Shown here piece by piece: positions 6,956 through 15,202 of a stretch of 64,000 nucleotides of DNA. Position 1 is the stretch's first letter. Every line of letters begins with the position of its first letter. The notes under the pieces were generated by a model. The model saw only the letters and a program-made list of their open reading frames with translations. It was not told the origin of the DNA and made no database searches. The translations under genes and the position numbers were made by a program. This stretch comes from a bacterium (GTDB lineage Bacteria; SZUA-79; Acidulodesulfobacterales; Acidulodesulfobacteraceae): positions 55,315-119,314 of the forward strand of contig JAJYYR010000002.1 in NCBI GenBank assembly GCA_021800805.1, written 5' to 3'.

Positions 6956-8661
6956 AATAGTTCGTCCGCTCTTTTATATAAGCTTTCTAAATCGTCGAAA
7001 GTTTCCGTCGTCCTGTCCTTTTTTATATTAAGCTCATATTTGTTATCCTTGATAGTCCTATTACCCACAACTATTTTAAAAGGTATTCCTATTAAATCTA
7101 TATCTTTAAGTTTAATGCCGGCGGATAATTTTCTGTCGTCGTATATAACGTCTATCCCCATTGCGGATAAATCCGAGTAAATCTTTTCGGATACGGCCGA
7201 TATCTTTTCATCGTTAGCGTTAAGACTAACGACCGCTATGCTGAAAGGACTTACGGCTACAGGAAGATTTATCCCATTATCGTCTGAAAAGACTTCTATA
7301 AGCGTTTGCAGGGTTCTCCCGACCCCGATGCCGTAACAGCCCATTACAAAAAATCTTGCCTCCCCTTTTTCATCTAAAAACTTGGCGCTTAAAATACTTG
7401 AATATTTTTCGCCCAGCTTAAAAATATGCCCGAGTTCTATTGCGTTTTTAACGTTTAAAACGCCCTGACAACTGACGCATTTATCGCCGGGCTGCACGCT
7501 TCTTATGCTAGCAACGATATCAGGGATAAAATCGCGTCCCGGTTTTACGTTTGCCATATGGGAGTCTTTTTCGTTTGCTCCGGTAATCCAGTATTCCGAG
7601 TTGTTAATCTCTTCATCTATGACGATAAGATTTATGTCTTTTAAATCAAACGGTCCCGCAAAACCGCACGGAGCGCCGGTTATCCTTTCTACATCCCCCT
7701 CTTTTGCAAGAAATAAATTTTTAACTCCCGCCGCTTTTTTCAGCTTGCGCTCATTTATTTCCCTGTCGCCTCTGACCAATGCGGCGACAAATCCTGATTC
7801 CGTTTCATATATAAGCGTTTTTGCAAAACAAGTTTTATCTATTTTGAGGTACCCGCCGACCTCTTCTACGGATTTTTTATCCGGAGTAAAAAGTTTCGTC
7901 ATTCTCGGCTGTCTGCACGATTCAAGCGGACCGTGGCAGTCGGGAACAGAGTCGGCTTCATCGATAGAAGCGGCATATCCGCAGTTTTCGCAGATAACTA
8001 TCCTGTCTTCCCCATACTCGGAAAAGACCATGAGCTCTTCGGAATAGTTCCCCCCTATTTCTCCTGCTTCGGCCTTAATGAATTTAAAATCAAACCCAAG
8101 CCTTTTAAATATATTTTCATATGCCTGCTTCATTTTCTTATAGCTTTCGTCGAGTCCCGCCACATCCGAGTCAAAACTGTAAGCATCTTTCATGATAAAC
8201 TCTTTGGCTCTCATCAGACCGAATCTCGGACGCATCTCGTCCCTAAACTTAAGATGTATTTGATACAGAGTCAGCGGCAGTTCTTTATAAGACTTTATGT
8301 TTTTCTTAACAAGATCGGTTACTACCTCTTCATAAGTAGGGGCAAGACAAAAATCCCTATCCTGCCTGTCCTTAAAACGGAGAAGCTCCTTCCCATAATC
8401 TTCGTCCCTTCCGGATTCTTTCCATAAGTCTAATGGCTGGACAAACGGCATCGAAAGTTCTACGGCACCTGCAAAATTCATCTCCTGCCTTATTATATCT
8501 TCCAATTTACGCAAACTTTTTAAACCGAGAGGAAGATAGGTATATATGCCTCCCGAAAGCTGTCTTACGTAACCGGCTCTTAAGAGTAATTTATGGCTTT
8601 TGAGAACCGCCTCTTTCGGGTCTTCTTTCAACGAAGGTATAAAAAACGATGAATATCTCAC
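6934..8661 (-). CDS. proS: Prolyl-tRNA synthetase (bacterial type with editing insertion)
   Basis: Charges tRNA-Pro with proline. At 575 residues it is the long bacterial class II form. Motif 1 lies near the GAVELSMPFVQP region, motif 2 near FRDEMRPRFGLMRAKEFIMKDAYSF (about 130-154), and motif 3 is GCYGIGVGRTLQTLIE (about 434-449). The YbaK-like editing insertion spans roughly 225-390 and includes CAKT and GPFDLKDINLIV. A C-terminal anticodon-binding domain follows. The start codon is GTG, overlapping the ispG stop as GTGA, so the two are translationally coupled. Confidence 0.96.
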   Translation of the reverse strand: MRYSSFFIPSLKEDPKEAVLKSHKLLLRAGYVRQLSGGIYTYLPLGLKSLRKLEDIIRQEMNFAGAVELSMPFVQPLDLWKESGRDEDYGKELLRFKDRQDRDFCLAPTYEEVVTDLVKKNIKSYKELPLTLYQIHLKFRDEMRPRFGLMRAKEFIMKDAYSFDSDVAGLDESYKKMKQAYENIFKRLGFDFKFIKAEAGEIGGNYSEELMVFSEYGEDRIVICENCGYAASIDEADSVPDCHGPLESCRQPRMTKLFTPDKKSVEEVGGYLKIDKTCFAKTLIYETESGFVAALVRGDREINERKLKKAAGVKNLFLAKEGDVERITGAPCGFAGPFDLKDINLIVIDEEINNSEYWITGANEKDSHMANVKPGRDFIPDIVASIRSVQPGDKCVSCQGVLNVKNAIELGHIFKLGEKYSSILSAKFLDEKGEARFFVMGCYGIGVGRTLQTLIEVFSDDNGINLPVAVSPFSIAVVSLNANDEKISAVSEKIYSDLSAMGIDVIYDDRKLSAGIKLKDIDLIGIPFKIVVGNRTIKDNKYELNIKKDRTTETFDDLESLYKRADELLKNSCVS

Positions 8662-9764
8662 GTTAACTCCTGATTTTTTATTTTTTTATTTTGATTTAAT
8701 AATTTTTCCCCTGTAATGTTTTCTACTTCATCGATTAATGCCTGGAGTATTTCTTTATTATCATATTTTCCGATAATTTTTCCTTTTGAAAACAAAACCG
8801 ATTTTTCTTTTCCTCCCGCAATACCGACATCGGCATGCATAGACTCCCCCGGTCCATTTACTACGCAACCCATAATTGCAACTTTAATGTCCGATTTTAT
8901 TTTAGCGGAAACTTTTTCAAATTCCTTTGCCATATTTACTATATCAACCTCGGCTCTTCCGCAGGTGGGACACGAGATAAGCTGAACCCCGCCCCGCTTT
9001 AAGCCTAAATCTCTTAAAATATTATATCCGGCAATAACTTCCATAACAGGATCGTCGCTCAAAGAAACCCTGAGCGTGTCTCCTAATCCCTCATATAATA
9101 AAATTCCAAGTCCTATACCTGATTTTATTGCCCCCGAAAATGCCGTTCCGGCTTCGGTTATGCCTATATGAAACGGATAATCTACTTTTTCGGCAAGAAG
9201 TTCGTATCCTCTTACAGTGGTTAAAACATCGGTAGATTTTAAGGATATTTTTATATCGTAAAATGATTCGTCTTCAAGCAATTTTATATGTTTCAGCCCA
9301 CTTTCGACCATTGCCGCGGCAAAATCCCCTTCGTTTTTCTCTAAAACCCCTTTTTCTAAAGAACCGGAATTTACTCCTATTCTAATAGGCACGCCGCCGT
9401 CTTTACAGGCGCTCGCAACTTCTTTTACTTTTTTTTTATCGCCTATGTTGCCGGGATTAATCCTTAGTCCTTTTACGCCTGCCGCTAAAGACGCCAGAGC
9501 AAGCCGGTGGTCAAAATGGATATCCGCCACGATTGGAACATTAACCTGCCTTACGATATCCTTCAAAGATTTGGCGGCTTCAGGCGTATTTACGGCAACC
9601 CTGACTATCTCGCAGTTATAGCTCTCTAAGTCTTTTATCTGTCTTACCGTAGAAATAGTATCTTCAGTAACGGTATTGGTCATCGATTGAACGCTGACGG
9701 GGGCGCCAGAGCCTATTAAAACATTGCCGACTTTTATTGTTCGCGTATACCTTCTTTTTATCAT
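8658..9764 (-). CDS. ispG: 4-hydroxy-3-methylbut-2-en-1-yl diphosphate synthase (MEP pathway)
   Basis: Reduces MEcPP to HMBPP in the non-mevalonate isoprenoid pathway with a [4Fe-4S] cluster. The 368 residues match the short (two-domain) bacterial form. The N-terminal TIM-barrel carries VGSGAPVSVQSMTNT-like sequence (about 17-30) and RINPGNIGD (about 100-108). The cluster-binding half has SCPTCGR (about 265) and MGCVVNGPGE (about 300), giving the three cysteine ligands. It is the first gene of an ispG-proS pair with a 4-base stop/start overlap. A 20-residue Lys/Asn-rich tail follows the conserved end. Confidence 0.96.
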   Translation of the reverse strand: MIKRRYTRTIKVGNVLIGSGAPVSVQSMTNTVTEDTISTVRQIKDLESYNCEIVRVAVNTPEAAKSLKDIVRQVNVPIVADIHFDHRLALASLAAGVKGLRINPGNIGDKKKVKEVASACKDGGVPIRIGVNSGSLEKGVLEKNEGDFAAAMVESGLKHIKLLEDESFYDIKISLKSTDVLTTVRGYELLAEKVDYPFHIGITEAGTAFSGAIKSGIGLGILLYEGLGDTLRVSLSDDPVMEVIAGYNILRDLGLKRGGVQLISCPTCGRAEVDIVNMAKEFEKVSAKIKSDIKVAIMGCVVNGPGESMHADVGIAGGKEKSVLFSKGKIIGKYDNKEILQALIDEVENITGEKLLNQNKKIKNQELT

Positions 9765-9853
9765 TTTTAATTTTTAATATATATATTATAATATATTAGA
9801 ATTAAAAATATAACATAAAAAAACAATCCGTAATTTTAATTAACATCTTAACT

Positions 9854-10762
9854 ATGTTTGAATTTTTAAAAGATAAGGTTTACACGATAGGCGGAGATAA
9901 AATAAGACTATCATCTATACTAACGTCTATCGCAATTATTATAGCTTCATATCTTATAGCCTATATATTCTCTCATTTAATCAAAAGAGAATTCCGAAAA
10001 ACCAAAACGTTAAACAAATCTTTTATAAAAACCGTAACGAGATTTATTAAATATTTTATTTTAATAATAGGTTTTTTCATAGCCTTTCAGGTTCTTGGAG
10101 TAAATTTAAGCTCCCTTGCTTTTTTAGCCGGCGTTATCGGCCTCGGCATAGGATTTGGAATGCAGAATATAATCAGTAATTTTATTTCCGGAATTATAAT
10201 ATTATTTGAAAAACCTATAAAAGAAGGAGAATACGTCGAGGTTGCCGGATATGACGGAATTGTAACGGACATAAGAGCAAGAAGCACGACTATAACGACA
10301 AGGGACAATATTTCTATAATAGTTCCAAATTCAAATTTTATAACGTCGAACGTAATCAACTGGTCGCACAAGGATCCTAAGATAAGATTACACATTCCTT
10401 TAGGAATTGAGGAAACGGCTTCAAAGTTAGACATTGCAAAAAAGGTTTTATTGGAAATTGCCGAAGAAAATCCGGAGGTTCTTAAAAAACCCGTGCCTTC
10501 CATATGGTTTACGAAATTCGGCTCTTCTTCATTTGATCTTGAACTTATCGTATGGATTCAATCTCCAATAAGACGGCATTTTATTACAAGCGATATTAAT
10601 TTCGCCATTGCGAAAAAGTTTGCGGAATACGATATAGACCTAACCTATCCGTGGACCAATCTTGCATTTAGAAATGAATTAAAAATAAAGACCGATAAGG
10701 CTTTTAGTAATAACGACGATAAAAGAAATAAAGAAAATGAAATGCGGGACGACAACCTTTAA
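9854..10762 (+). CDS. Small-conductance mechanosensitive channel (MscS family)
   Basis: A 302-residue inner-membrane channel that opens under membrane tension to release osmolytes. There are three membrane segments: about 21-43, 62-82 and the pore helix at 88-125 with the Gly/Ala-rich LGIGFGMQNIISNFISGIIILFEK motif. The beta domain begins with PIKEGEYVEVAGYDGIV, and the alpha/beta C-terminal domain ends before a charged low-complexity tail. It is divergent from ispG over 89 bases and convergent with the cytochrome c gene at a 7-base distance. Confidence 0.92.
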   Translation: MFEFLKDKVYTIGGDKIRLSSILTSIAIIIASYLIAYIFSHLIKREFRKTKTLNKSFIKTVTRFIKYFILIIGFFIAFQVLGVNLSSLAFLAGVIGLGIGFGMQNIISNFISGIIILFEKPIKEGEYVEVAGYDGIVTDIRARSTTITTRDNISIIVPNSNFITSNVINWSHKDPKIRLHIPLGIEETASKLDIAKKVLLEIAEENPEVLKKPVPSIWFTKFGSSSFDLELIVWIQSPIRRHFITSDINFAIAKKFAEYDIDLTYPWTNLAFRNELKIKTDKAFSNNDDKRNKENEMRDDNL

Positions 10763-10769
10763 TTTTAAT

Positions 10770-11180
10770 TCATTTTTTTAGCGACTCTAAATAAGATACA
10801 ATCTTTTTGATATCTCCATACGGAATGTAATTATAAGAAGGCATAATGGAGTAGTAAATCTTCCCGTTAATTTTTACTTCTGAGCCCACCTTATAATGGA
10901 ACTGCGGATTTTCAATCTGCGTGACAGTCCATCTATAGCTTTTGTTTTTATTGCCGTAATTCGATAAAGAAGGACCGAGCGTTCCGCCTAACCCATTAAT
11001 TATATGACAATTTATACAGTTATAATAATTAAAAAGATATTGTCCTCGGTTATTTTCGTATCCATACGCACTTTTAGCAGACGTTAAATACAATACGGAA
11101 AATAGAAAAACGGTTCCGACAGATATAAAAATTAAAGCAAATAAAGTCATTTTTTTATAATAATTATTTTTGAAATTCAT
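10770..11180 (-). CDS. Membrane-anchored monohaem cytochrome c
   Basis: A 136-residue protein with an N-terminal hydrophobic segment (about 11-33, signal or anchor) and one haem site CINCH (55-59). GGTLGPSLSNYG follows the haem site as in class I cytochromes, and IMPSYNYIP (about 112-120) supplies the likely Met axial ligand. The C-terminal helix DIKKIVSYLESLKK closes the fold. It is exported and probably acts as a periplasmic electron carrier. GAGGT lies ahead of the ATG. It is the last gene of the leftward tolC-hlyD operon (60-base gap), an odd place for a cytochrome; functional coupling is not evident. Confidence 0.88.
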   Translation of the reverse strand: MNFKNNYYKKMTLFALIFISVGTVFLFSVLYLTSAKSAYGYENNRGQYLFNYYNCINCHIINGLGGTLGPSLSNYGNKNKSYRWTVTQIENPQFHYKVGSEVKINGKIYYSIMPSYNYIPYGDIKKIVSYLESLKK

Positions 11181-11240
11181 TTTTTAACCTCTGCATTATT
11201 TAACGATATTAGTTTTTAAATCCGTTTATTTTTATTTTCA

Positions 11241-12392
11241 TTATTGTGATTTTGTCGTAGCGCCTACATTTATAGTTACTTCAACCATCATTCCGGGCTT
11301 TAAAATATGCTTGCTATCGTTTAATATCTTGATCCTTACCGGCAGTCTGTGCGTTACTTTGGTAAATGTTCCGGATGGATTATTGGTAGGAATTAAAGCA
11401 AACTTTGAAGTGCTGACCGAACCCACAAATTTCACTATTCCTTTAAAAACTTTCCCCGGAAAGGAATCTACGGTTATCTTAACGGGGTCTCCCGTTTTAA
11501 TATTGCCAATAACCGTTTCTTTTACATTTGCCGTTACCCAAACCTTGTTTAAATTATTTTCCATTACTATGGGAGTTCCGGGCATAACATATTCCCCTAT
11601 ATAAGACATTTTTTCCGACACGACGCCGTTTATAGGCGAATATATGAATGTATTTTTATAGTTTGCAAGAGCAACCTTATAAGCGGCTTTAGCTATTAGA
11701 ACGTTTGCTTTAAGCGGTTTAAGCGTAACCATATTGTTGGCGGCAAGATTATTCTTCATATAATTAGATTGAAAATAGTTTCTTCTGGCGGTACCGAGAG
11801 CCGATATTGCCATTAGATAAGCTTGCTTAGAAACCAAGTATGCCGTTTTTACCGCATCAAACTGCTGTTTTGTAATGAATTCCTTTTTCAATAGCGACAA
11901 GTCTCGAATGTAATCTCTTTTATCCAATTCATAAGTAAGTCTTGCCTTGTGCAAATTTGCAATAGCCGTTCTGTAGGAAAGTTTTGCGATATAGTAAGAA
12001 TTATAATTTGATCCTATGTATTCGCCGATATTTCCGCCCGCGCTGAATAATTTTGCTTTAGCCAGTTTATAATTGGCTTTTGCCTGAAGCATTGCCGGAT
12101 AATAAGTCGAATCATTTATCTTGGCAATTAAAAGACCTTTTTTGACTAATTCGTTTTTATGGACGTATATAGCGTTAATATTGCCCGGCACCATCGTGCT
12201 GACCGAAACTATATGCCCGTCAACTTCCGCATCTTCGGTATAAACGTGGGTAAGTCCGAAAAGATACCACCTTAAAACGAATATCCCGCCGATTATCGCA
12301 AGAAAAATGATAATTGAAGCAGTAATAATATTTTTTTTATTAAATTTACTTTCGTTTTCTCCGTTTCCGTTTTGTCCGTTTTCTCCGTTCAT
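11241..12392 (-). CDS. HlyD/EmrA-family periplasmic adaptor
   Basis: A 383-residue membrane fusion protein. It links an inner-membrane exporter to a TolC channel. It has an N-terminal Asn/Gly-rich cytoplasmic stretch, one membrane segment (about 23-45), the EmrA-type YTEDAEVDGHIVSVS lipoyl half (about 56-70), a long alpha-helical hairpin (about 100-235), the second lipoyl half YSPINGVVSEKMSYIGEYV, and a beta-barrel region. The EmrA-like motif suggests an MFS-type (DHA2/EmrB) partner, but none is encoded nearby. It lies 69 bases after tolC in the same operon. Confidence 0.92.
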   Translation of the reverse strand: MNGENGQNGNGENESKFNKKNIITASIIIFLAIIGGIFVLRWYLFGLTHVYTEDAEVDGHIVSVSTMVPGNINAIYVHKNELVKKGLLIAKINDSTYYPAMLQAKANYKLAKAKLFSAGGNIGEYIGSNYNSYYIAKLSYRTAIANLHKARLTYELDKRDYIRDLSLLKKEFITKQQFDAVKTAYLVSKQAYLMAISALGTARRNYFQSNYMKNNLAANNMVTLKPLKANVLIAKAAYKVALANYKNTFIYSPINGVVSEKMSYIGEYVMPGTPIVMENNLNKVWVTANVKETVIGNIKTGDPVKITVDSFPGKVFKGIVKFVGSVSTSKFALIPTNNPSGTFTKVTHRLPVRIKILNDSKHILKPGMMVEVTINVGATTKSQ

Positions 12393-12461
12393 TCAGCGTC
12401 ACCTATTAATTAATATATATAATTATCAAGTACAATCGATAAATTTTATTTGAACGTATTA

Positions 12462-13838
12462 TTAATTAAATTTACCGACGGTTAAGCTTATAAGCTTTCT
12501 ATTAAACGAACCGATAAGCCTTTTTAAATCCAAAACCGATTCATAATAATTTAATTTTGCCGATAAAAGATTATGTCTTGCTTTCGTCAATTCCGCAAGA
12601 GCGGTTACCACATCGACGCTTGTCGCAACTCCTGCCTTAAATTCTTCTTCTACAAGCATATAATTTTTTGACGCAAATCTTTCTTCATGCCTAAGAGTAT
12701 TTACTTCATATTTCAAACTGCGCACATTATAGAACTCCGATATAACGCTCGCCTTTAAATCACGCTTTGCCTGAGCCGTATTATACATAGACATATTCGC
12801 TTCCGAACGCGCTTTTTCAATGGATATAATCCTTGAAGCCCCCTGAAATAAAGGCATAGTTAATGTTGCGCCCGCCGTCCAGTAATTAGTTGAACCCTGA
12901 GGTATAAAATGCTCGTTGGAAAGCGCATTGTAAGAAGCCGAAAAATCAATCTTGGGAATATATTGAGATTCGTAATATCCGGTTTTGTCATTGGCCGATT
13001 TTTGGGCAAACTTTAACGATTTTATATTTGGATTATTCTTATAGGCAAGAATTACATATCTTTTTAATAATACTTTTTTAAAAACCGGCTTGGAAGGCTT
13101 AATCACGCCAAAATGTCTGCTTATCCCAAGAAGCGCCGCAAGATTAGCTTTGGCGGCTTTCAATGAATTTTTGGAACTTATAAGTTCTTGTTTTGCGGCA
13201 TAAAATTGTGCTTTTGCTTGAAGAAGGTCGGTAATGATAGCAAGTCCGGCTTTCAGTTTAGCTTCGGTAAGCTCAAGATGGGATTTTGCTTCATTAAAAG
13301 TTTTAGCATCGGCTTTTATTAAACTTAAATCGTTCAAGACCGTGTAATAATTTACCGCTACATTATAAAGAGTATTTGCAGAAACGTTATTTACGGACAT
13401 CTCGGTCGCTTTCTCGGTATTAATTGCAGACATATAAGCCGGAATCGCTCCGATATTAAAGATAGGCTCGTTTAACGTAAAGCTATATTTATAATTAGGG
13501 AAAAAGAATGGAAAAATATCGCTAATCGCGCCCGAAGCCGATAAGGAAGACGGCGCAGAGTTAACATGCATTCTCTGATCCGTATATTTCAAAGATATGT
13601 CCGGTAACACCATTCCGATGGCAGACCATTTTAATAGGGTCGATTGATAATAACTTTCTTTAGCGGCTTTTATCGTGTCGTTACGCCGTGCCGCAAGAAT
13701 ATATGCCTCGTTAAGAGTAATCGCTTTAACCGGTTTTAAATAAAAAGAATAGGCATTATTCTTGGAGAAAACAAAAAAAGAGAATGTGAAAAATAAAACC
13801 AAAATAATCAAACTGTCGGCATAAATTTTATTTTTCAT
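12462..13838 (-). CDS. TolC-family outer membrane efflux protein (second copy)
   Basis: A 458-residue outer-membrane channel with an N-terminal signal segment (about 10-31) and the two-fold repeated helical OEP domain: TLNEAYILAARRNDTIKAAKESY (about 40-62) opens the first half and KFAQKSANDKTGYYESQYIPKIDFSASYN the second. Long Ala/Lys/Leu helices are seen at about 180-245 and 340-450. It is first in an operon with the HlyD-type adaptor and cytochrome c. The promoter just upstream carries a palindrome in its spacer, so the operon is probably repressor-controlled. It is not closely similar to the TolC at 5173. Confidence 0.9.
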   Translation of the reverse strand: MKNKIYADSLIILVLFFTFSFFVFSKNNAYSFYLKPVKAITLNEAYILAARRNDTIKAAKESYYQSTLLKWSAIGMVLPDISLKYTDQRMHVNSAPSSLSASGAISDIFPFFFPNYKYSFTLNEPIFNIGAIPAYMSAINTEKATEMSVNNVSANTLYNVAVNYYTVLNDLSLIKADAKTFNEAKSHLELTEAKLKAGLAIITDLLQAKAQFYAAKQELISSKNSLKAAKANLAALLGISRHFGVIKPSKPVFKKVLLKRYVILAYKNNPNIKSLKFAQKSANDKTGYYESQYIPKIDFSASYNALSNEHFIPQGSTNYWTAGATLTMPLFQGASRIISIEKARSEANMSMYNTAQAKRDLKASVISEFYNVRSLKYEVNTLRHEERFASKNYMLVEEEFKAGVATSVDVVTALAELTKARHNLLSAKLNYYESVLDLKRLIGSFNRKLISLTVGKFN

Positions 13839-13894
13839 AATTTTTTTTATTTTTCATTAATTATTATTGATTATTAAGCAATATATATATTCTA

Positions 13895-13923
13895 ATTATA
13901 ATGACTTAAAAGTCATAAGTCAA
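13895..13923 (-). promoter_or_regulatory. Promoter of the tolC-hlyD-cytochrome operon with operator in the spacer
   Basis: On the minus strand TTGACT (13918-13923), a 17-base spacer and TATAAT (13895-13900). The spacer is almost filled by the palindrome ATGACTT-aa-AAGTCAT (plus-strand 13901-13916). A repressor bound there would block polymerase directly. The promoter lies 57 bases from the tolC start. Confidence 0.82.
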
Positions 13924-13952
13924 TACGTTAATGCAAATTTATTTTGAACTGT

Positions 13953-14687
13953 TTACTTTGATTTAATTTGATTAATTTGATTTTGGCTTTTTAATCCCGT
14001 AATTAAAAAGCCTATGTGGAACGGGAGATTCTTAATTTTGATATTTTCAAACCCTTTCTCATTTAATATGCTTAACATTTTTTTTCTGTCAAATGCAAGA
14101 ATACTATAAGTAAGCCAATCATACGCCTGTTTGTCTATGAAAGAACCTATAAGCCTTATAAAAATGAAATAGGATTTAAAAAGAATATTAAGCAGTTTAT
14201 TTTCCGGCTTACCCATTTCTAATATTATAAATTTACCGTTTTTTTTGAGAATTCTTTTTAACTCGTCGGCAAATACTTCGATATCGTCCACATTCCTCAG
14301 TAAAAATCCGGCGGTGACAACATCATAGGCACACCCGGGTTCGCCGATGTCCATAGCGTCTTCAATTTTAAAACATATATTTTTTATTCTTTTCTTTTTG
14401 ATTTTATCATCGGCTATTTTTATCATATTGGGATTAAAATCTACGCCTACGATTTTAAAGTTCTTCTTAGCTTTCTTTGCTTTTCTGGAAATATCTATGG
14501 CAATAGAGCCTGTACCGGTAGCAACATCGAGTACTTTATATTCATAGTCGTCTATAACAGCTGTGTCTATCGCTTCCTCCGCAACCATACCCCGCCATAT
14601 CCCGTCTATACCAAAACTAAACAAATGTCCCCAAAAATCATAAACATCGGCTATAGAAGTAAAAATATTGTTTATTCTTTCCGACAT
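13953..14687 (-). CDS. ubiE: UbiE/MenG-type demethylmenaquinone C-methyltransferase
   Basis: A 244-residue SAM-dependent methyltransferase that makes menaquinone (or ubiquinone) from its demethyl precursor. The SAM loop is DVATGTGSIAIDISRK (about 53-68), GVDFNPNMIKIADDKI follows as motif I/II, and RNVDDIEVFADELKRILKKNGKFIILEMGKP (about 130-160) is characteristic of the UbiE/COQ5 family. In a QmoABC-bearing anaerobe menaquinone is the likely product, which would feed the quinone pool used by Qmo. The start has AAAGGG about seven bases upstream. A short SD-preceded frame lies in its leader (14755-14814). Confidence 0.9.
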   Translation of the reverse strand: MSERINNIFTSIADVYDFWGHLFSFGIDGIWRGMVAEEAIDTAVIDDYEYKVLDVATGTGSIAIDISRKAKKAKKNFKIVGVDFNPNMIKIADDKIKKKRIKNICFKIEDAMDIGEPGCAYDVVTAGFLLRNVDDIEVFADELKRILKKNGKFIILEMGKPENKLLNILFKSYFIFIRLIGSFIDKQAYDWLTYSILAFDRKKMLSILNEKGFENIKIKNLPFHIGFLITGLKSQNQINQIKSK

Positions 14688-14754
14688 ATCATTACCCTTT
14701 CTTTTATTTTATTTAAGAAATTAAACAATTTCATTATATATAATTTTTCCGGGA

Positions 14755-14814
14755 TTATACAACTATCCGCGTTAAGTATTGCCGTAAATTTATAAAAATT
14801 TCTTCCGATTCCAT
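14755..14814 (-). CDS. Possible 19-residue leader peptide upstream of ubiE
   Basis: The frame MESEEIFINLRQYLTRIVV is preceded by a strong GGAGG (14823-14827) eight bases before its ATG and by a good promoter (14853-14881), about 30 bases upstream. It ends 67 bases before the ubiE start. The strong ribosome site and the short 5' leader argue that it is translated. It has no run of one amino acid that would show classical attenuation, and no similarity was recognised. It could be a small protein, a leader peptide or a chance frame. Confidence 0.4.
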   Translation of the reverse strand: MESEEIFINLRQYLTRIVV

Positions 14815-14852
14815 TTTTTTATCCTCCAATGATGGTTTCAGTTATATATTAT

Positions 14853-14881
14853 AATATAATAAAGCAACATCAAGAAGTCAA
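14853..14881 (-). promoter_or_regulatory. Sigma70-type promoter upstream of ubiE leader
   Basis: TTGACT (14876-14881), a 17-base spacer and TATATT (14853-14858) on the minus strand. Transcription would begin near 14846 and run through the short frame at 14755-14814 into ubiE. Confidence 0.65.
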
Positions 14882-14897
14882 AGTTTTAACCTTAAAA

Positions 14898-14993
14898 TTA
14901 AAAAGGCTGATTTAATCCTATATAACACATTACGCCGTATTCCGAACTAACGCCGTTCACAAATGCTTTTGCCGCGTAAATACTAATATCATT
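14898..14993 (-). pseudogene. C-terminal remnant of a decayed gene, possibly a porin
   Basis: An open stretch of 31 codons and a stop reads on the minus strand as NDISIYAAKAFVNGVSSEYG and then VMCYIGLNQPF. Codon choice (GCG, GGC, GTT, TCG, GAA, TAC) is like the real genes here and unlike the AT-rich spacers. There is no start codon with a ribosome site; a TGA precedes it at 14994-14996. Alternating hydrophobic and polar residues and a terminal Phe recall the last strand of an outer-membrane beta-barrel. A PhoB-type promoter lies directly upstream, so the body of a phosphate-regulated gene may have been deleted. Identity as a porin is a guess. Confidence 0.4.
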
Positions 14994-15010
14994 TCAGGAT
15001 ATATACTAAA

Positions 15011-15039
15011 TTTATAAGAGTGTGACAGTTTTATGACAG
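15011..15039 (-). promoter_or_regulatory. Pho box with -10 element
   Basis: The minus strand reads CTGTCATAAAACTGTCACA (15021-15039): two CTGTCA half-sites (15034-15039 and 15023-15028) 11 bases apart, matching the PhoB consensus of enteric bacteria. TATAAA (15011-15016) follows six bases after the second half-site, the arrangement of a PhoB-activated promoter where the box replaces the -35. It points left to the gene remnant at 14898-14993 and onward to ubiE. Confidence 0.65.
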
Positions 15040-15087
15040 CGAGATAAAAATGTTAAAAGGTGAGATTCTTGAAACCCTTACGAAATA

Positions 15088-15162
15088 TGGAGCCGGCGAT
15101 AGGAATCGAACCTACGACCCGCTGATTACGAATCAGCTGCTCTACCCCTGAGCCACGCCGGC
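15088..15162 (-). tRNA. tRNA-Thr(CGU)
   Basis: Minus-strand cloverleaf: acceptor GCCGGCG (15156-15162) pairs with 15092-15098, D-arm GCTCAGGGGTAGAGC, anticodon stem CTGAT/ATCAG around TTCGTAA (anticodon CGU), T-arm GTAGGTTCGATTCCTAT, and encoded CCA (15088-15090). Length is 75 nt. Confidence 0.95.
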
Positions 15163-15202
15163 GATAGGAATAAGAAATAAATAAGCGAATCTTTCCGCTT
15201 TT

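Noticed and set aside
14688..14754. Second short frame (MKLFNFLNKIKERVMI...) between the leader frame and ubiE
   Set aside because: It has no ribosome site and overlaps the ubiE start; likely chance.
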